Shown: positions 1-7,980 of the stretch, in pieces
How positions within the stretch are numbered: the stretch's first letter is position 1
Layout of the letters: the number at the start of each line of letters is the position of its first letter
Source of the DNA: RGIG3013 sp045538935
GTDB lineage: Bacteria; Bacillota; Clostridia; Oscillospirales; Acutalibacteraceae
NCBI GenBank assembly: GCA_045538935.1
Contig: JAZQEI010000011.1
Span: forward strand, 74,225-138,224
DNA length: 64,000 nucleotides
Direction: 5' to 3'
Made by a program: the position numbers and the translations under genes
Notes under the pieces: generated by a model
Seen by the model: only the letters and a program-made list of their open reading frames with translations
Databases searched by the model: none
Told to the model about the DNA's origin: nothing

Positions 1-1752
1 CGTACCCACTACTGTGGCAGTTTAAGAGATACCGACTGTGAATCGGAAGTAATAGTTTGCGGTTGGGTACAACGCCAAAGAGATTTAGGTCAACTTATAT
101 TTATAGATTTAAGAGACCGCACCGGTATTGTGCAGTTAGCTTTTGATGATAGCTCAGACCGTACAGTTTTTGGTAAAGCATCAGCTGTTAGAAGTGAATA
201 TGTTTTAATAGCAAAAGGTACTGTTAGAATGCGCTCATCGGTTAACAAAGACATTCCTACAGGTAATGTTGAAATTTTCGTTACCGAATTAAATGTTTTA
301 GGCGCTGCAGAAACTACACCTTTTGAAATTATAGATAATTCTAACGCTAAAGAAGAGTTAAGGCTAAAATACCGCTATTTAGATTTGCGCCGTCCGTCTT
401 TACAAAACAACATTATGTTACGCCACAAGGTTGCAAAGGTAACAAGAGATTATTTTGACGAAAACGGCTTTATAGAAATAGAAACTCCCACCCTTATAAA
501 ATCCACACCCGAAGGCGCAAGAGATTATCTTGTACCCTCTCGTGTACACTCAGGCAGTTTCTTTGCTCTTCCGCAATCGCCTCAGCTTTATAAGCAGTTG
601 CTTATGCTTTCGGGCTTTGACCGCTACATGCAAATTGCACGTTGCTACCGTGACGAAGATTTACGTGCTGACCGTCAGCCTGAATTTACACAAATAGATT
701 TAGAGATGTCTTTTGTAGAAATGGAAGATGTTCTAACAATAGGTGAAGGCTACGTAAAGCGCGTATTTAAAGATGTTTTGGGTGTAGATATTCCCACTCC
801 CCTACCGCGTCTTACTTATACCGAGGCAATGGAAAACTACGGCTCCGACAAGCCCGATACCCGCTTTGATATGAAGATTAAGGATATTTCCGATATCGTA
901 GGCGACTGCGGTTTCTCGGTATTCTCTGACTGTGTTAAAAACGGCGGCACTGTAAGAGCTATTACCGCTAAAAATGCAGCAGGTGTTTTAACCCGTAAAG
1001 AAATTGATAAACTCACCGAGCATGCAAAGGGTATTGGCGCTAAGGGTATGGCATATATCCGCTATTTTGAAGATATACCTAACTGCTCGTTTGCAAAGTT
1101 TATATCTGAAGATACTCTAAATGCTATATTAGAGCGCACTGATGCCGTAAAGGGTGACGTAGTTTTAATTATTGCCGACAAAAAGCGTGTTACATTACCA
1201 GTACTTGGCGCATTAAGACTAGAGGTTGCTAAAAAGCTCGATATTATTCCAAATACCTTTAACTTCTTATGGATTACCGAGTTCCCATTCTTTGAGTACG
1301 ATGAAGAAAGTAATTCTTATGTAGCTATGCACCACCCATTTACATCGCCTTTGGACGAATGTATTCAGTATTTAGATTCCGACCCCGAAAAAGTATTTGC
1401 TAAAGCTTACGACCTAGTTTTAAACGGTGTTGAACTTTCTAGCGGTTCTATTCGTATAACCGACCCCGCACTGCAACAGCGTATGTTTGCAGCTTTAGGT
1501 TTAAGTGATGAAGAGGCCGAGACCAAATTTGGCTTCTTAACAAGCGCATTCAAATACGGCGCACCACCACATGGTGGTATGGGCATAGGCTTCGATAGAC
1601 TTGTTATGCTAATGGCAGGAAGTGAAAGCATTAGAGATGTTATTGCATTCCCCAAGGTTGCTAACTCGTCTGAACTTATGAGCGGTGCTCCGGCTCCGGT
1701 GGATACAAAGCAGCTTGATGAACTTAGTATCGCAATAATAGATAAAGAATAA
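1..1752 (+). CDS. aspS: Aspartyl-tRNA synthetase, 5' end cut by window edge
   Basis: Charges tRNA-Asp with aspartate in the cytoplasm. The reading frame is open from base 1, so the gene begins just left of the window; the visible part is 583 codons against a usual total near 590, so only a few residues are missing. An in-frame GTG at 130 is internal, because the residues before it (RTHYCGSLRDTD, then GWVQRQRDLGQLIFIDLRD) are the N-terminal OB-fold that reads the anticodon. Class II synthetase motifs follow: LKYRYLDLRRP, RCYRDEDLRADRQPEFTQID (motif 2), and GMGIGFDRLVMLMAG (motif 3) near the end. The middle holds the GAD insert typical of bacterial AspRS. A strong terminator follows directly. 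Identity is secure; whether it is discriminating or also charges tRNA-Asn cannot be read here. Confidence 0.97.
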   Translation, partial: RTHYCGSLRDTDCESEVIVCGWVQRQRDLGQLIFIDLRDRTGIVQLAFDDSSDRTVFGKASAVRSEYVLIAKGTVRMRSSVNKDIPTGNVEIFVTELNVLGAAETTPFEIIDNSNAKEELRLKYRYLDLRRPSLQNNIMLRHKVAKVTRDYFDENGFIEIETPTLIKSTPEGARDYLVPSRVHSGSFFALPQSPQLYKQLLMLSGFDRYMQIARCYRDEDLRADRQPEFTQIDLEMSFVEMEDVLTIGEGYVKRVFKDVLGVDIPTPLPRLTYTEAMENYGSDKPDTRFDMKIKDISDIVGDCGFSVFSDCVKNGGTVRAITAKNAAGVLTRKEIDKLTEHAKGIGAKGMAYIRYFEDIPNCSFAKFISEDTLNAILERTDAVKGDVVLIIADKKRVTLPVLGALRLEVAKKLDIIPNTFNFLWITEFPFFEYDEESNSYVAMHHPFTSPLDECIQYLDSDPEKVFAKAYDLVLNGVELSSGSIRITDPALQQRMFAALGLSDEEAETKFGFLTSAFKYGAPPHGGMGIGFDRLVMLMAGSESIRDVIAFPKVANSSELMSGAPAPVDTKQLDELSIAIIDKE

Positions 1753-1764
1753 AACTCATTAAAA

Positions 1765-1812
1765 TAAAAGGTTGTATTATCTGCTTTTGGTAGATAATAC
1801 GGCCTTTTATTA
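1765..1812 (+). terminator. Rho-independent terminator of aspS
   Basis: A long hairpin (GTATTATCT paired with AGATAATAC, extended by AAAAGG/CCTTTT) is followed by T-rich sequence, 12 bases after the aspS stop. Confidence 0.85.
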
Positions 1813-1841
1813 TTGACTTATTATTGTTTAAACTATATAAT
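1813..1841 (+). promoter_or_regulatory. Promoter of the KDPG aldolase-kdgK unit
   Basis: TTGACT and TATAAT are separated by 17 bases, close to the housekeeping sigma consensus. The site lies just after the aspS terminator and 33 bases before the aldolase start, so these genes have their own transcript. Confidence 0.75.
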
Positions 1842-1874
1842 ATATATTAGGAAATTTTTGCAGGAGGAAAATTT

Positions 1875-2834
1875 ATGCATCCGGTAATTGAACAATTAAA
1901 ATTAGTAGGCTTAGTACCCGTAATTAAACTAAACGACCCCAACAAAGCCGTACCCTTAGCTAAGGCACTAGTAAAAGGCGGCATTCCCGTTGCCGAGGTT
2001 ACATTCCGCGCAGCAGGTGCCGACAAAGCCATTGCTGCCATAGCAAAAGAAGTACCAGAGGTTTTAGTTGGTGCCGGTACGGTTATTACAATAGACCAAG
2101 TAAAGCAGGCAGTTAATGCCGGCGCAAAATACATTATATCCCCCGGTTTTGATAAAGAAGTTGTACAGTACTGTGTAGATAACAACATTCCCATAACTCC
2201 AGGTTGTACAAACCCAAGTGAAGTTAGTATTGCTACAAAAATGGGCTTAGAAGCTGTTAAGTTCTTCCCGGCCGAAGCAATGGGCGGCTTAAAGGTAATA
2301 AAATCGTTAGCAGGTCCATTCCCTAAAATGAGATTTATCCCAACAGGCGGCATTGGACCCGATAATCTTAAAGATTATTTAGCATTTGACAAAATCATTG
2401 CTTGCGGCGGCAGCTGGATGGTGCCTGAGAAGCTCATTGATAATGAGGATTGGGATGCCATTACTGCTTTAGCTAAAGAAGCAGTACTAAATATGCTTAA
2501 CATTTCTCTTTGCCATATTGGTATAAACTCTGCCGATAACGACACCTGCGAGACAACCGCAAATAGTATTGCACAGCTTACAGGCGCTGTTGCAAAATCC
2601 GGCAACAGTTCTGTATTTGTTGGCAGTCAGTTTGAAATTATGCGTGCAATGGGCAGAGGTACAAACGGTCACATAGCACTTGGTGTATCTAATGTAGAGC
2701 GTGCAGTACGCTATTTTGAGTCGCAAGGCTTTGAGTTTGAAAAAGATAGCCTTGTATCAGACGAAAAAGGCGCAAAAGCAATATACTTTAAGGGTGAATT
2801 TGGCGGATTCGGCATTCACCTATTAAGAAAATAA
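1875..2834 (+). CDS. KDPG/KHG aldolase with C-terminal VOC-like domain
   Basis: Splits 2-keto-3-deoxy-6-phosphogluconate into pyruvate and glyceraldehyde-3-phosphate; the family also cleaves 4-hydroxy-2-oxoglutarate. Residues 1-205 are the class I aldolase barrel: E41 in EVTFR is the catalytic acid/base, K129 in GLEAVKFFPAEA the Schiff-base lysine, GAGTVI the phosphate-site turn. Residues 211-319 are an extra domain; ISLCHIGINSA and HIALGVSNVERAVRYFESQG resemble a glyoxalase/VOC fold that may be a dimerisation or small-ligand module (inference). The usual aldolase is about 205-215 residues. A good ribosome site (GGAGG) precedes ATG. KDG kinase follows after 35 bases, so the pair makes and consumes KDPG, the route for uronates or gluconate. 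The hexuronate steps upstream of KDG are not in the window. Confidence 0.9.
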   Translation: MHPVIEQLKLVGLVPVIKLNDPNKAVPLAKALVKGGIPVAEVTFRAAGADKAIAAIAKEVPEVLVGAGTVITIDQVKQAVNAGAKYIISPGFDKEVVQYCVDNNIPITPGCTNPSEVSIATKMGLEAVKFFPAEAMGGLKVIKSLAGPFPKMRFIPTGGIGPDNLKDYLAFDKIIACGGSWMVPEKLIDNEDWDAITALAKEAVLNMLNISLCHIGINSADNDTCETTANSIAQLTGAVAKSGNSSVFVGSQFEIMRAMGRGTNGHIALGVSNVERAVRYFESQGFEFEKDSLVSDEKGAKAIYFKGEFGGFGIHLLRK

Positions 2835-2869
2835 AATTCACCTATTAAAAAATAAAGGAGTAATAAATA

Positions 2870-3889
2870 ATGAAAGTTGTAACATTTGGCGAAATTATGC
2901 TACGTTTAGCTCCAGAGGGCTATTTAAAATTCTTCCAAGAGAAAAAATTCCAAGCAACCTTTGGCGGCGGTGAGGCTAATGTTTCGGTATCACTTGCAAA
3001 CTACGGTGTAGACTCTGTTTATGTAACAAAGCTTCCCGACAACCCCATTGGTCAGGCTGCTATTAATTCTTTACGCTATTATGGTGTAGACACCACAAAA
3101 ATTGCTCGTGGTGGTGAGAGAATCGGTGTTTACTTTGTAGAAAAGGGTGCTTCTCAGCGTCCTTCTAAGGTGGTTTACGACCGCGCACATTCTTCTATTG
3201 CAACTGCAAAAAGTGGTGACTTTAATTGGGATGAAATTTTTGAGGGTGCCGACTGGTTCCACTTTACAGGTATTACTCCCGCTTTGGGTGACGACGCAAC
3301 CGAGCTTTGCAAAGAAGCTTGCATTGCTGCTAAAAAAGCAGGCGCTACCATTTCTTGCGACCTAAATTACCGTAAAAAACTTTGGTCTAAAGAAAAGGCT
3401 AAAGAGGTTATGAGTGAGCTTATTAAGTATGTTGACGTTTGCATTGCTAACGAAGAAGATGCATCTGACGTATTCGGTATTGTTTCATCCAACACCGACA
3501 TTACAGGCGGTAAGTTAAATGCCGAGGGCTACAAAGAAGTTGCAAGCGAAATTGTTAAGCGTTTTGGCTGCAAAAAGGTCGCTATTACACTTAGAACATC
3601 TATTTCTGCTAACGATAACAAGTGGTCGGCAATGCTTTATGACGGCAAGGAGTTCAACTTTGCCAAGTCTTATGATGTTCACATTGTAGACCGTGTAGGC
3701 GGTGGTGATAGCTTTGGTGGCGGTTTAATTTACGCTTTAGTTAACGGTTATTCGTCTAAGGATGCCATTGAATTTGCTACTGCAGCATCTTGCCTTAAGC
3801 ACTCTATTGAGGGTGACTACAACCTAGTTACTGTTGATGAAGTTAAAGCATTAGCTGGTGGTGACGGCTCAGGCCGTGTTCAAAGATAG
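2870..3889 (+). CDS. kdgK: 2-keto-3-deoxygluconate kinase (PfkB family)
   Basis: Phosphorylates 2-keto-3-deoxygluconate to KDPG, the substrate of the preceding aldolase. The 339-residue length is typical. The N-terminal sugar-binding signature GGGEANVSVSLANYG and the C-terminal PfkB signature DRVGGGDSFGGGLIYAL are visible; the latter carries GGGD, a variant of the GAGD anion hole that keeps the catalytic Asp. AAAGGAG precedes the ATG at good distance. It is co-transcribed with the aldolase. A sugar kinase of the same family with another substrate is possible, but the pairing makes KDG kinase by far the likeliest reading. Confidence 0.88.
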   Translation: MKVVTFGEIMLRLAPEGYLKFFQEKKFQATFGGGEANVSVSLANYGVDSVYVTKLPDNPIGQAAINSLRYYGVDTTKIARGGERIGVYFVEKGASQRPSKVVYDRAHSSIATAKSGDFNWDEIFEGADWFHFTGITPALGDDATELCKEACIAAKKAGATISCDLNYRKKLWSKEKAKEVMSELIKYVDVCIANEEDASDVFGIVSSNTDITGGKLNAEGYKEVASEIVKRFGCKKVAITLRTSISANDNKWSAMLYDGKEFNFAKSYDVHIVDRVGGGDSFGGGLIYALVNGYSSKDAIEFATAASCLKHSIEGDYNLVTVDEVKALAGGDGSGRVQR

Positions 3890-3923
3890 TTTTATAACTA
3901 TATAATCACAAAGCAAACTAAGT

Positions 3924-4601
3924 ATGCTAACAAAAAAGATATTTAAAAAAATTCTTACCATATTGCTTTGTTTAAGCCTTATAGGTATAGCAACACTGTT
4001 TATAGTTAATGGCCGAGTTAAATCTGTTGGTAAAGACCGTATTATTACGGTAGAGAGCGCCGCAGAGCTTAAAGATATTGATTGTATTATTGTGCTTGGT
4101 TGCCAAGTAAAAGCCGACGGAAGCTTAAGCCATATGCTACGGGACAGAGTAATGACCGGCATTGAATTATACGAAAAAGGTGCCGCTCCCAAGCTTTTAA
4201 TGAGTGGTGACCACGGTCAAAAGGACTATAACGAAGTTGGTGCTATGAAGCAGTACGCCTTAAACAGCGGTATTGAAAGTGAAAATATCTTTATGGACCA
4301 TGCCGGATTTTCTACTTATGAAACGGTATACCGTGCCAAAGAGATATTTAAGGCAAAAAAAGCAATTATTGTAACCCAAGAATACCATTTATACCGCGCT
4401 TTGTATATTGCCGACAAACTTGGTATAGAGGCCTATGGTGTATCGGCAGACTTAAACACATATGCAGGTCAGTCAATACGAGATGCAAGAGAAATACTGG
4501 CAAGATTTAAAGATTTTGCTACTTGCATTATAAAACCAAAGCCCACATTTTTAGGTGAGGCAATACCCATTAGCGGTGACGGAAATTTAACAAATGATTA
4601 A
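3924..4601 (+). CDS. SanA/YdcF-like DUF218 membrane protein
   Basis: One N-terminal membrane segment (about residues 8-28) is followed by a DUF218 domain, with the signatures DCIIVLGCQVKADGSLS, KLLMSGDHG, EVGAMKQYA and STYETVYRAKEIF. Homologues (E. coli SanA, YdcF, ElyC) affect envelope integrity and vancomycin exclusion; their chemistry is not settled. It lies 34 bases after kdgK. No Shine-Dalgarno sequence precedes the ATG, and TATAAT sits at 3901-3906, so it may come from a short-leader transcript or be poorly translated. A terminator follows. Confidence 0.75.
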   Translation: MLTKKIFKKILTILLCLSLIGIATLFIVNGRVKSVGKDRIITVESAAELKDIDCIIVLGCQVKADGSLSHMLRDRVMTGIELYEKGAAPKLLMSGDHGQKDYNEVGAMKQYALNSGIESENIFMDHAGFSTYETVYRAKEIFKAKKAIIVTQEYHLYRALYIADKLGIEAYGVSADLNTYAGQSIRDAREILARFKDFATCIIKPKPTFLGEAIPISGDGNLTND

Positions 4602-4602
4602 T

Positions 4603-4641
4603 AAAAACAACCCAGATTTTTAAAAATCTGGTTTGTTTTTA
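4603..4641. terminator. Bidirectional terminator between convergent genes
   Basis: CCAGATTTTT and AAAAATCTGG form a hairpin flanked by A-rich and T-rich tracts. It serves the SanA-like gene and, on the other strand, overlaps the stop codon of the amidohydrolase gene at 4639-4641. Confidence 0.8.
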
Positions 4642-5448
4642 TTTAATATTAAATACTTTTTTTGCATTGTCGGCAAGTATTAGTTTGTATTCATCTACAT
4701 TTAAGTTAAGACCTAACAAATAATCAAGCTCATAACGGGTATCGCCAAGTGGAAAGTCGGTACCAAAAAGCACTTTTTCGGGTGTGTAACGGTAAATAAT
4801 TTCTTTTGCCGTTTTAGGTTTTAAAAACTGAAAACTAGATGAACAGTCAACATAAAAATTATCAAATTTATATAATTCTTTGCTGGCATTGTCCCAAATT
4901 GACCAACCGCCAAGGTGAGCTCCTATTACAGTAAGATTTTTATAAGCCTTTAAAACAGGAATTAGCCTATTTGGATTAGAAAAATCGTATCTGTAGTCGC
5001 CTGTGTGTATTAAAATTGGTAAATGCTCTCGCTCACAAACCTCGTACATTTTAAGGCACTTTTCATCATCTAGCGCAAAACGCTGAATATCGGGGTGTAA
5101 TTTTATACCCTTTAGGCCTAAATTTATGGCTAAAAGTATATCACCCTCAATATCGGTACTATCGGGGTGCAATGTGCCAAGACCGGTAAAAAGTCCGTTA
5201 GAGTTTGCAACCTCATTAGCAATAAAGCGGTTAATACTCTCTACCTGCTTCTGCGTTGTGGCAACCGACTGTACAATATAATGAACAACCCCACACTTTT
5301 CGCCTTGCTTTATAAGGGCATCTTTAGTGCCGTTAAAATGCGATGTCATATTATAAAAATTATCGGTCGCGGCAACCGCCTTTTCGGCAATTTTTTCGGG
5401 ATAAATGTGACAATGCGCATCTATTATTGGAAGACTAGATATTTTCAT
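4639..5448 (-). CDS. Amidohydrolase-2 family metal-dependent hydrolase
   Basis: A 269-residue TIM-barrel hydrolase or decarboxylase of the amidohydrolase-2 (ACMSD/uracil-decarboxylase-like) type. Metal-site motifs are visible: D10-A-H12-C-H14 at the N-terminus, LPILIHTGD and VIGAHLGGW in the middle, and VLFGTDFPLG near the end. The substrate is not identifiable. Its ATG overlaps the stop of the upstream ligase fusion (TAATG), so it is the third gene of the leucine T-box operon and probably translationally coupled. It may act on an acyl or amide compound of the same pathway, which is inference only. Confidence 0.78.
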   Translation of the reverse strand: MKISSLPIIDAHCHIYPEKIAEKAVAATDNFYNMTSHFNGTKDALIKQGEKCGVVHYIVQSVATTQKQVESINRFIANEVANSNGLFTGLGTLHPDSTDIEGDILLAINLGLKGIKLHPDIQRFALDDEKCLKMYEVCEREHLPILIHTGDYRYDFSNPNRLIPVLKAYKNLTVIGAHLGGWSIWDNASKELYKFDNFYVDCSSSFQFLKPKTAKEIIYRYTPEKVLFGTDFPLGDTRYELDYLLGLNLNVDEYKLILADNAKKVFNIK

Positions 5449-7979
5449 TATTTATTCTCCGCGCCGCCATCAGCATCGAGGCCAAGCTTTTTAACTGCAT
5501 CCTCGCGCATTTTGTATTTTAAAATTTTCCCTGCGGCATTCATCGGGAAAGCCTTTACAAAATCTATATAACGCGGCACCTTATGGCGAGCCATATGGTC
5601 GGCAACATACTGTTTCATTTCGTCCTCAGTCATACTCTCGCCGTCTTTTAAGATTATACAAGCCATAATTTCTTCGCCATAACGTTTGTCGGGTACACCT
5701 ATAACCTGAACGTCCTTAACCTTGTCGCAAGTATAAATAAACTCTTCAATTTCTTTGGGGTAAATATTTTCACCGCCGCGGATAATCATATCTTTAAGTC
5801 TGCCTGTAATATTATAATTACCTTCCGGTGTTCTGCAAGCAAGATCACCTGTGTGTAGCCATCCGTCTTTATCTATTGCGGCAGCGGTAGCATTTGGCAT
5901 TTTATAATAACCCTTCATAATATTATAACCGCGTGCTACAAATTCTCCGTTCACGCCATCAGGGCAGTCTTTGCCTGTTTCGGGGTCTACAATTTTACAC
6001 TCTACATTTGCAAAGGCACTACCTACTGTTTCGGTGCGAACCTCCAAAGAATCGTCAAAGCTGCTCATAGTGCAGCCGGGACTTGCCTCGGTTTGTCCGT
6101 AAACCGATACAATTTGACGCATATTCATATTACCTGGCTCGGTGGCCTTTTTCATAAGGTCGGCCGGGCAGTTAGAACCCGCCATAATGCCGGTACGCAT
6201 ATACGAAAAATCGGTTTTTGCAAAATCTTCGTGCTGCATCATAGCAATAAACATTGTAGGAACACCGTTAAAGGCAGTTATATGCTCATTATTAACACAT
6301 GCAAGAGCAGGTTTGGGTGAGAAATACGGAATTGGATACATAGTAGCACCATGTGTCATAGACGATGTCATAGAAAGCACCATGCCAAAGCAATGGAACA
6401 TAGGCACTTGTATCATCATTCTATCAGCAGTAGATAGATCCATTCTGTCCCCTATATACTTACCGTTATTTACAACATTGTAGTGTGTAAGCATAACGCC
6501 CTTTGGGAAGCCGGTTGTGCCGGATGTGTACTGCATATTGCAAACGTCATCTTTATCAACAGCGGCGGCCATGCGGTGTACCTCGCTTAGCGGTACTTGG
6601 TCTGCACGAGACACAGCATCATCCCATGTCATACAACCTTTTTGGGTGTAACCAACAGTAATTACGTTGCGCAAGAACGGCAAACGACGAGAGTGCAATG
6701 GTGCACCTACCTTTGTACTTTCAAGTTCAGGGCAAAGCTCAGCTATAATTTTGCCGTAGTGGGTATCCTTTGAGCCCTCGGTCATAATAAGGGTATGCGT
6801 GTCTGACTGCTTTAGCAAATATTCTATTTCGTGAATTTTGTATGCGGTATTAACCGTAACCAAAACTGCGCCAATTTTAACAGTAGCCCAAAAAGCAATA
6901 TACCATTGTGGCACGTTTGATGCCCAAACGGCTACGTGTGTACCTGCCTTTACACCCATAGAAATTAAAGCACGTGCAAAGGTGTCAACATCATCTCTAA
7001 ACTGAGAATACGTGCGGGTGTAATCCAATGTTGTATACTTAAACGCATACTGGTCCGGAAAACATTCAACCATGGTATCGAGTACTTGTGGGAAGGTTAA
7101 ATCTATAAGCAAATCCTTTTTCCATACAAATTTACCGGTATGGTCTTGATTATAGTAAAATGTGCGCTCGTTTTTAGATGTATCTCCAAACTGCTTCATA
7201 AATCCTATAAACTGCGAGAATATAATTTCCATATTGTCTAATTCTTCGCACCAATTAGGGTCCCAAACAAGCGATACAAAGCCGTCGTAATTTACCGAAC
7301 GAAGTGCCAACATCATATCGGAAATGGGCAATTCGCCCTCACCTATAAGGCAAAACTCTACGCCGTTAGCGGTATTTATGGCATCGTTAATATGAACATG
7401 CTTAACATAAGCGCCAAGGTTTTTAATAATTTCTTCGGCACTCTCCCCGCCCTCAAAGTAAGCGGCCGACATATTCCAAAGTGCCGCAAGGTTATCGCAA
7501 GCAAAGCTATCTAAAACATCGCGAAGATCTTTTGTTTTGCAAAAAAGGCCAGATGTTTCTATTAAAACTGTAATGTTTTTATCTGTTGCGGTTGGTAATA
7601 CCTTTTCAATAAATGAAATAACATTTTTGCAAGCTACATCTTTGTCATCAGATTTTTCGGCCTTTACACGTATAGCGGGAATTTTAAGATTAGATGCAAT
7701 ATTTGCGCATTTTAAAAATTCTTCGGCCGCTATATCGGTTTTATCGGCAGAGCCAATATCGCAAAGAACATCTATGCAAGGAATTTTTAAATTTTTCTCA
7801 AAAAGTCTTCTTGCAGTAGCGGCAGCAGTATAGTCGTGAAACGCACCATCTTTATCGGTAAAAAGGCGGTTATTTACATTATGAAGTTCAATACCGCCAA
7901 AGCCTAAATCGACCGCAATATCGCAAAAATCATCAAAAGAGTTATTGTGCCAACCCTTTGTTGAAAACGATAATTTCAT
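5448..7979 (-). CDS. Fusion: sugar-epimerase-like TIM barrel + acyl-CoA ligase
   Basis: 843 residues in one unbroken frame. Residues 1-265 resemble the xylose-isomerase/AP-endonuclease-2 TIM barrel (KGWHNNSFDDF, IGSADKTDIAAEEFL, VKHVHINDAIN); of the usual metal ligands, E141 and H196 are present, N169 sits where Asp is common, and the last Glu looks replaced in FVSLVWD. Residues 290-843 are a complete AMP-forming acyl-CoA ligase: TSGTTGFPKG at 485-494, YGQTEASPG, TGDLACRTPEG, GRLKDMIIRGGENIYPKEIEE and the C-terminal catalytic lysine in NAAGKILKYK. It resembles FadD-type ligases of short to medium or branched acids. It begins 1 base after the LeuA-like gene and overlaps the next start, so it is firmly in the leucine T-box operon. 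Isovalerate or 2-methylbutyrate are plausible substrates (inference). Confidence 0.85.
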   Translation of the reverse strand: MKLSFSTKGWHNNSFDDFCDIAVDLGFGGIELHNVNNRLFTDKDGAFHDYTAAATARRLFEKNLKIPCIDVLCDIGSADKTDIAAEEFLKCANIASNLKIPAIRVKAEKSDDKDVACKNVISFIEKVLPTATDKNITVLIETSGLFCKTKDLRDVLDSFACDNLAALWNMSAAYFEGGESAEEIIKNLGAYVKHVHINDAINTANGVEFCLIGEGELPISDMMLALRSVNYDGFVSLVWDPNWCEELDNMEIIFSQFIGFMKQFGDTSKNERTFYYNQDHTGKFVWKKDLLIDLTFPQVLDTMVECFPDQYAFKYTTLDYTRTYSQFRDDVDTFARALISMGVKAGTHVAVWASNVPQWYIAFWATVKIGAVLVTVNTAYKIHEIEYLLKQSDTHTLIMTEGSKDTHYGKIIAELCPELESTKVGAPLHSRRLPFLRNVITVGYTQKGCMTWDDAVSRADQVPLSEVHRMAAAVDKDDVCNMQYTSGTTGFPKGVMLTHYNVVNNGKYIGDRMDLSTADRMMIQVPMFHCFGMVLSMTSSMTHGATMYPIPYFSPKPALACVNNEHITAFNGVPTMFIAMMQHEDFAKTDFSYMRTGIMAGSNCPADLMKKATEPGNMNMRQIVSVYGQTEASPGCTMSSFDDSLEVRTETVGSAFANVECKIVDPETGKDCPDGVNGEFVARGYNIMKGYYKMPNATAAAIDKDGWLHTGDLACRTPEGNYNITGRLKDMIIRGGENIYPKEIEEFIYTCDKVKDVQVIGVPDKRYGEEIMACIILKDGESMTEDEMKQYVADHMARHKVPRYIDFVKAFPMNAAGKILKYKMREDAVKKLGLDADGGAENK

Positions 7980-7980
7980 A

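Noticed and set aside
130..1752. GTG 130 as the start of aspS
   Set aside because: The frame is open to base 1 and the residues before it are conserved AspRS sequence.
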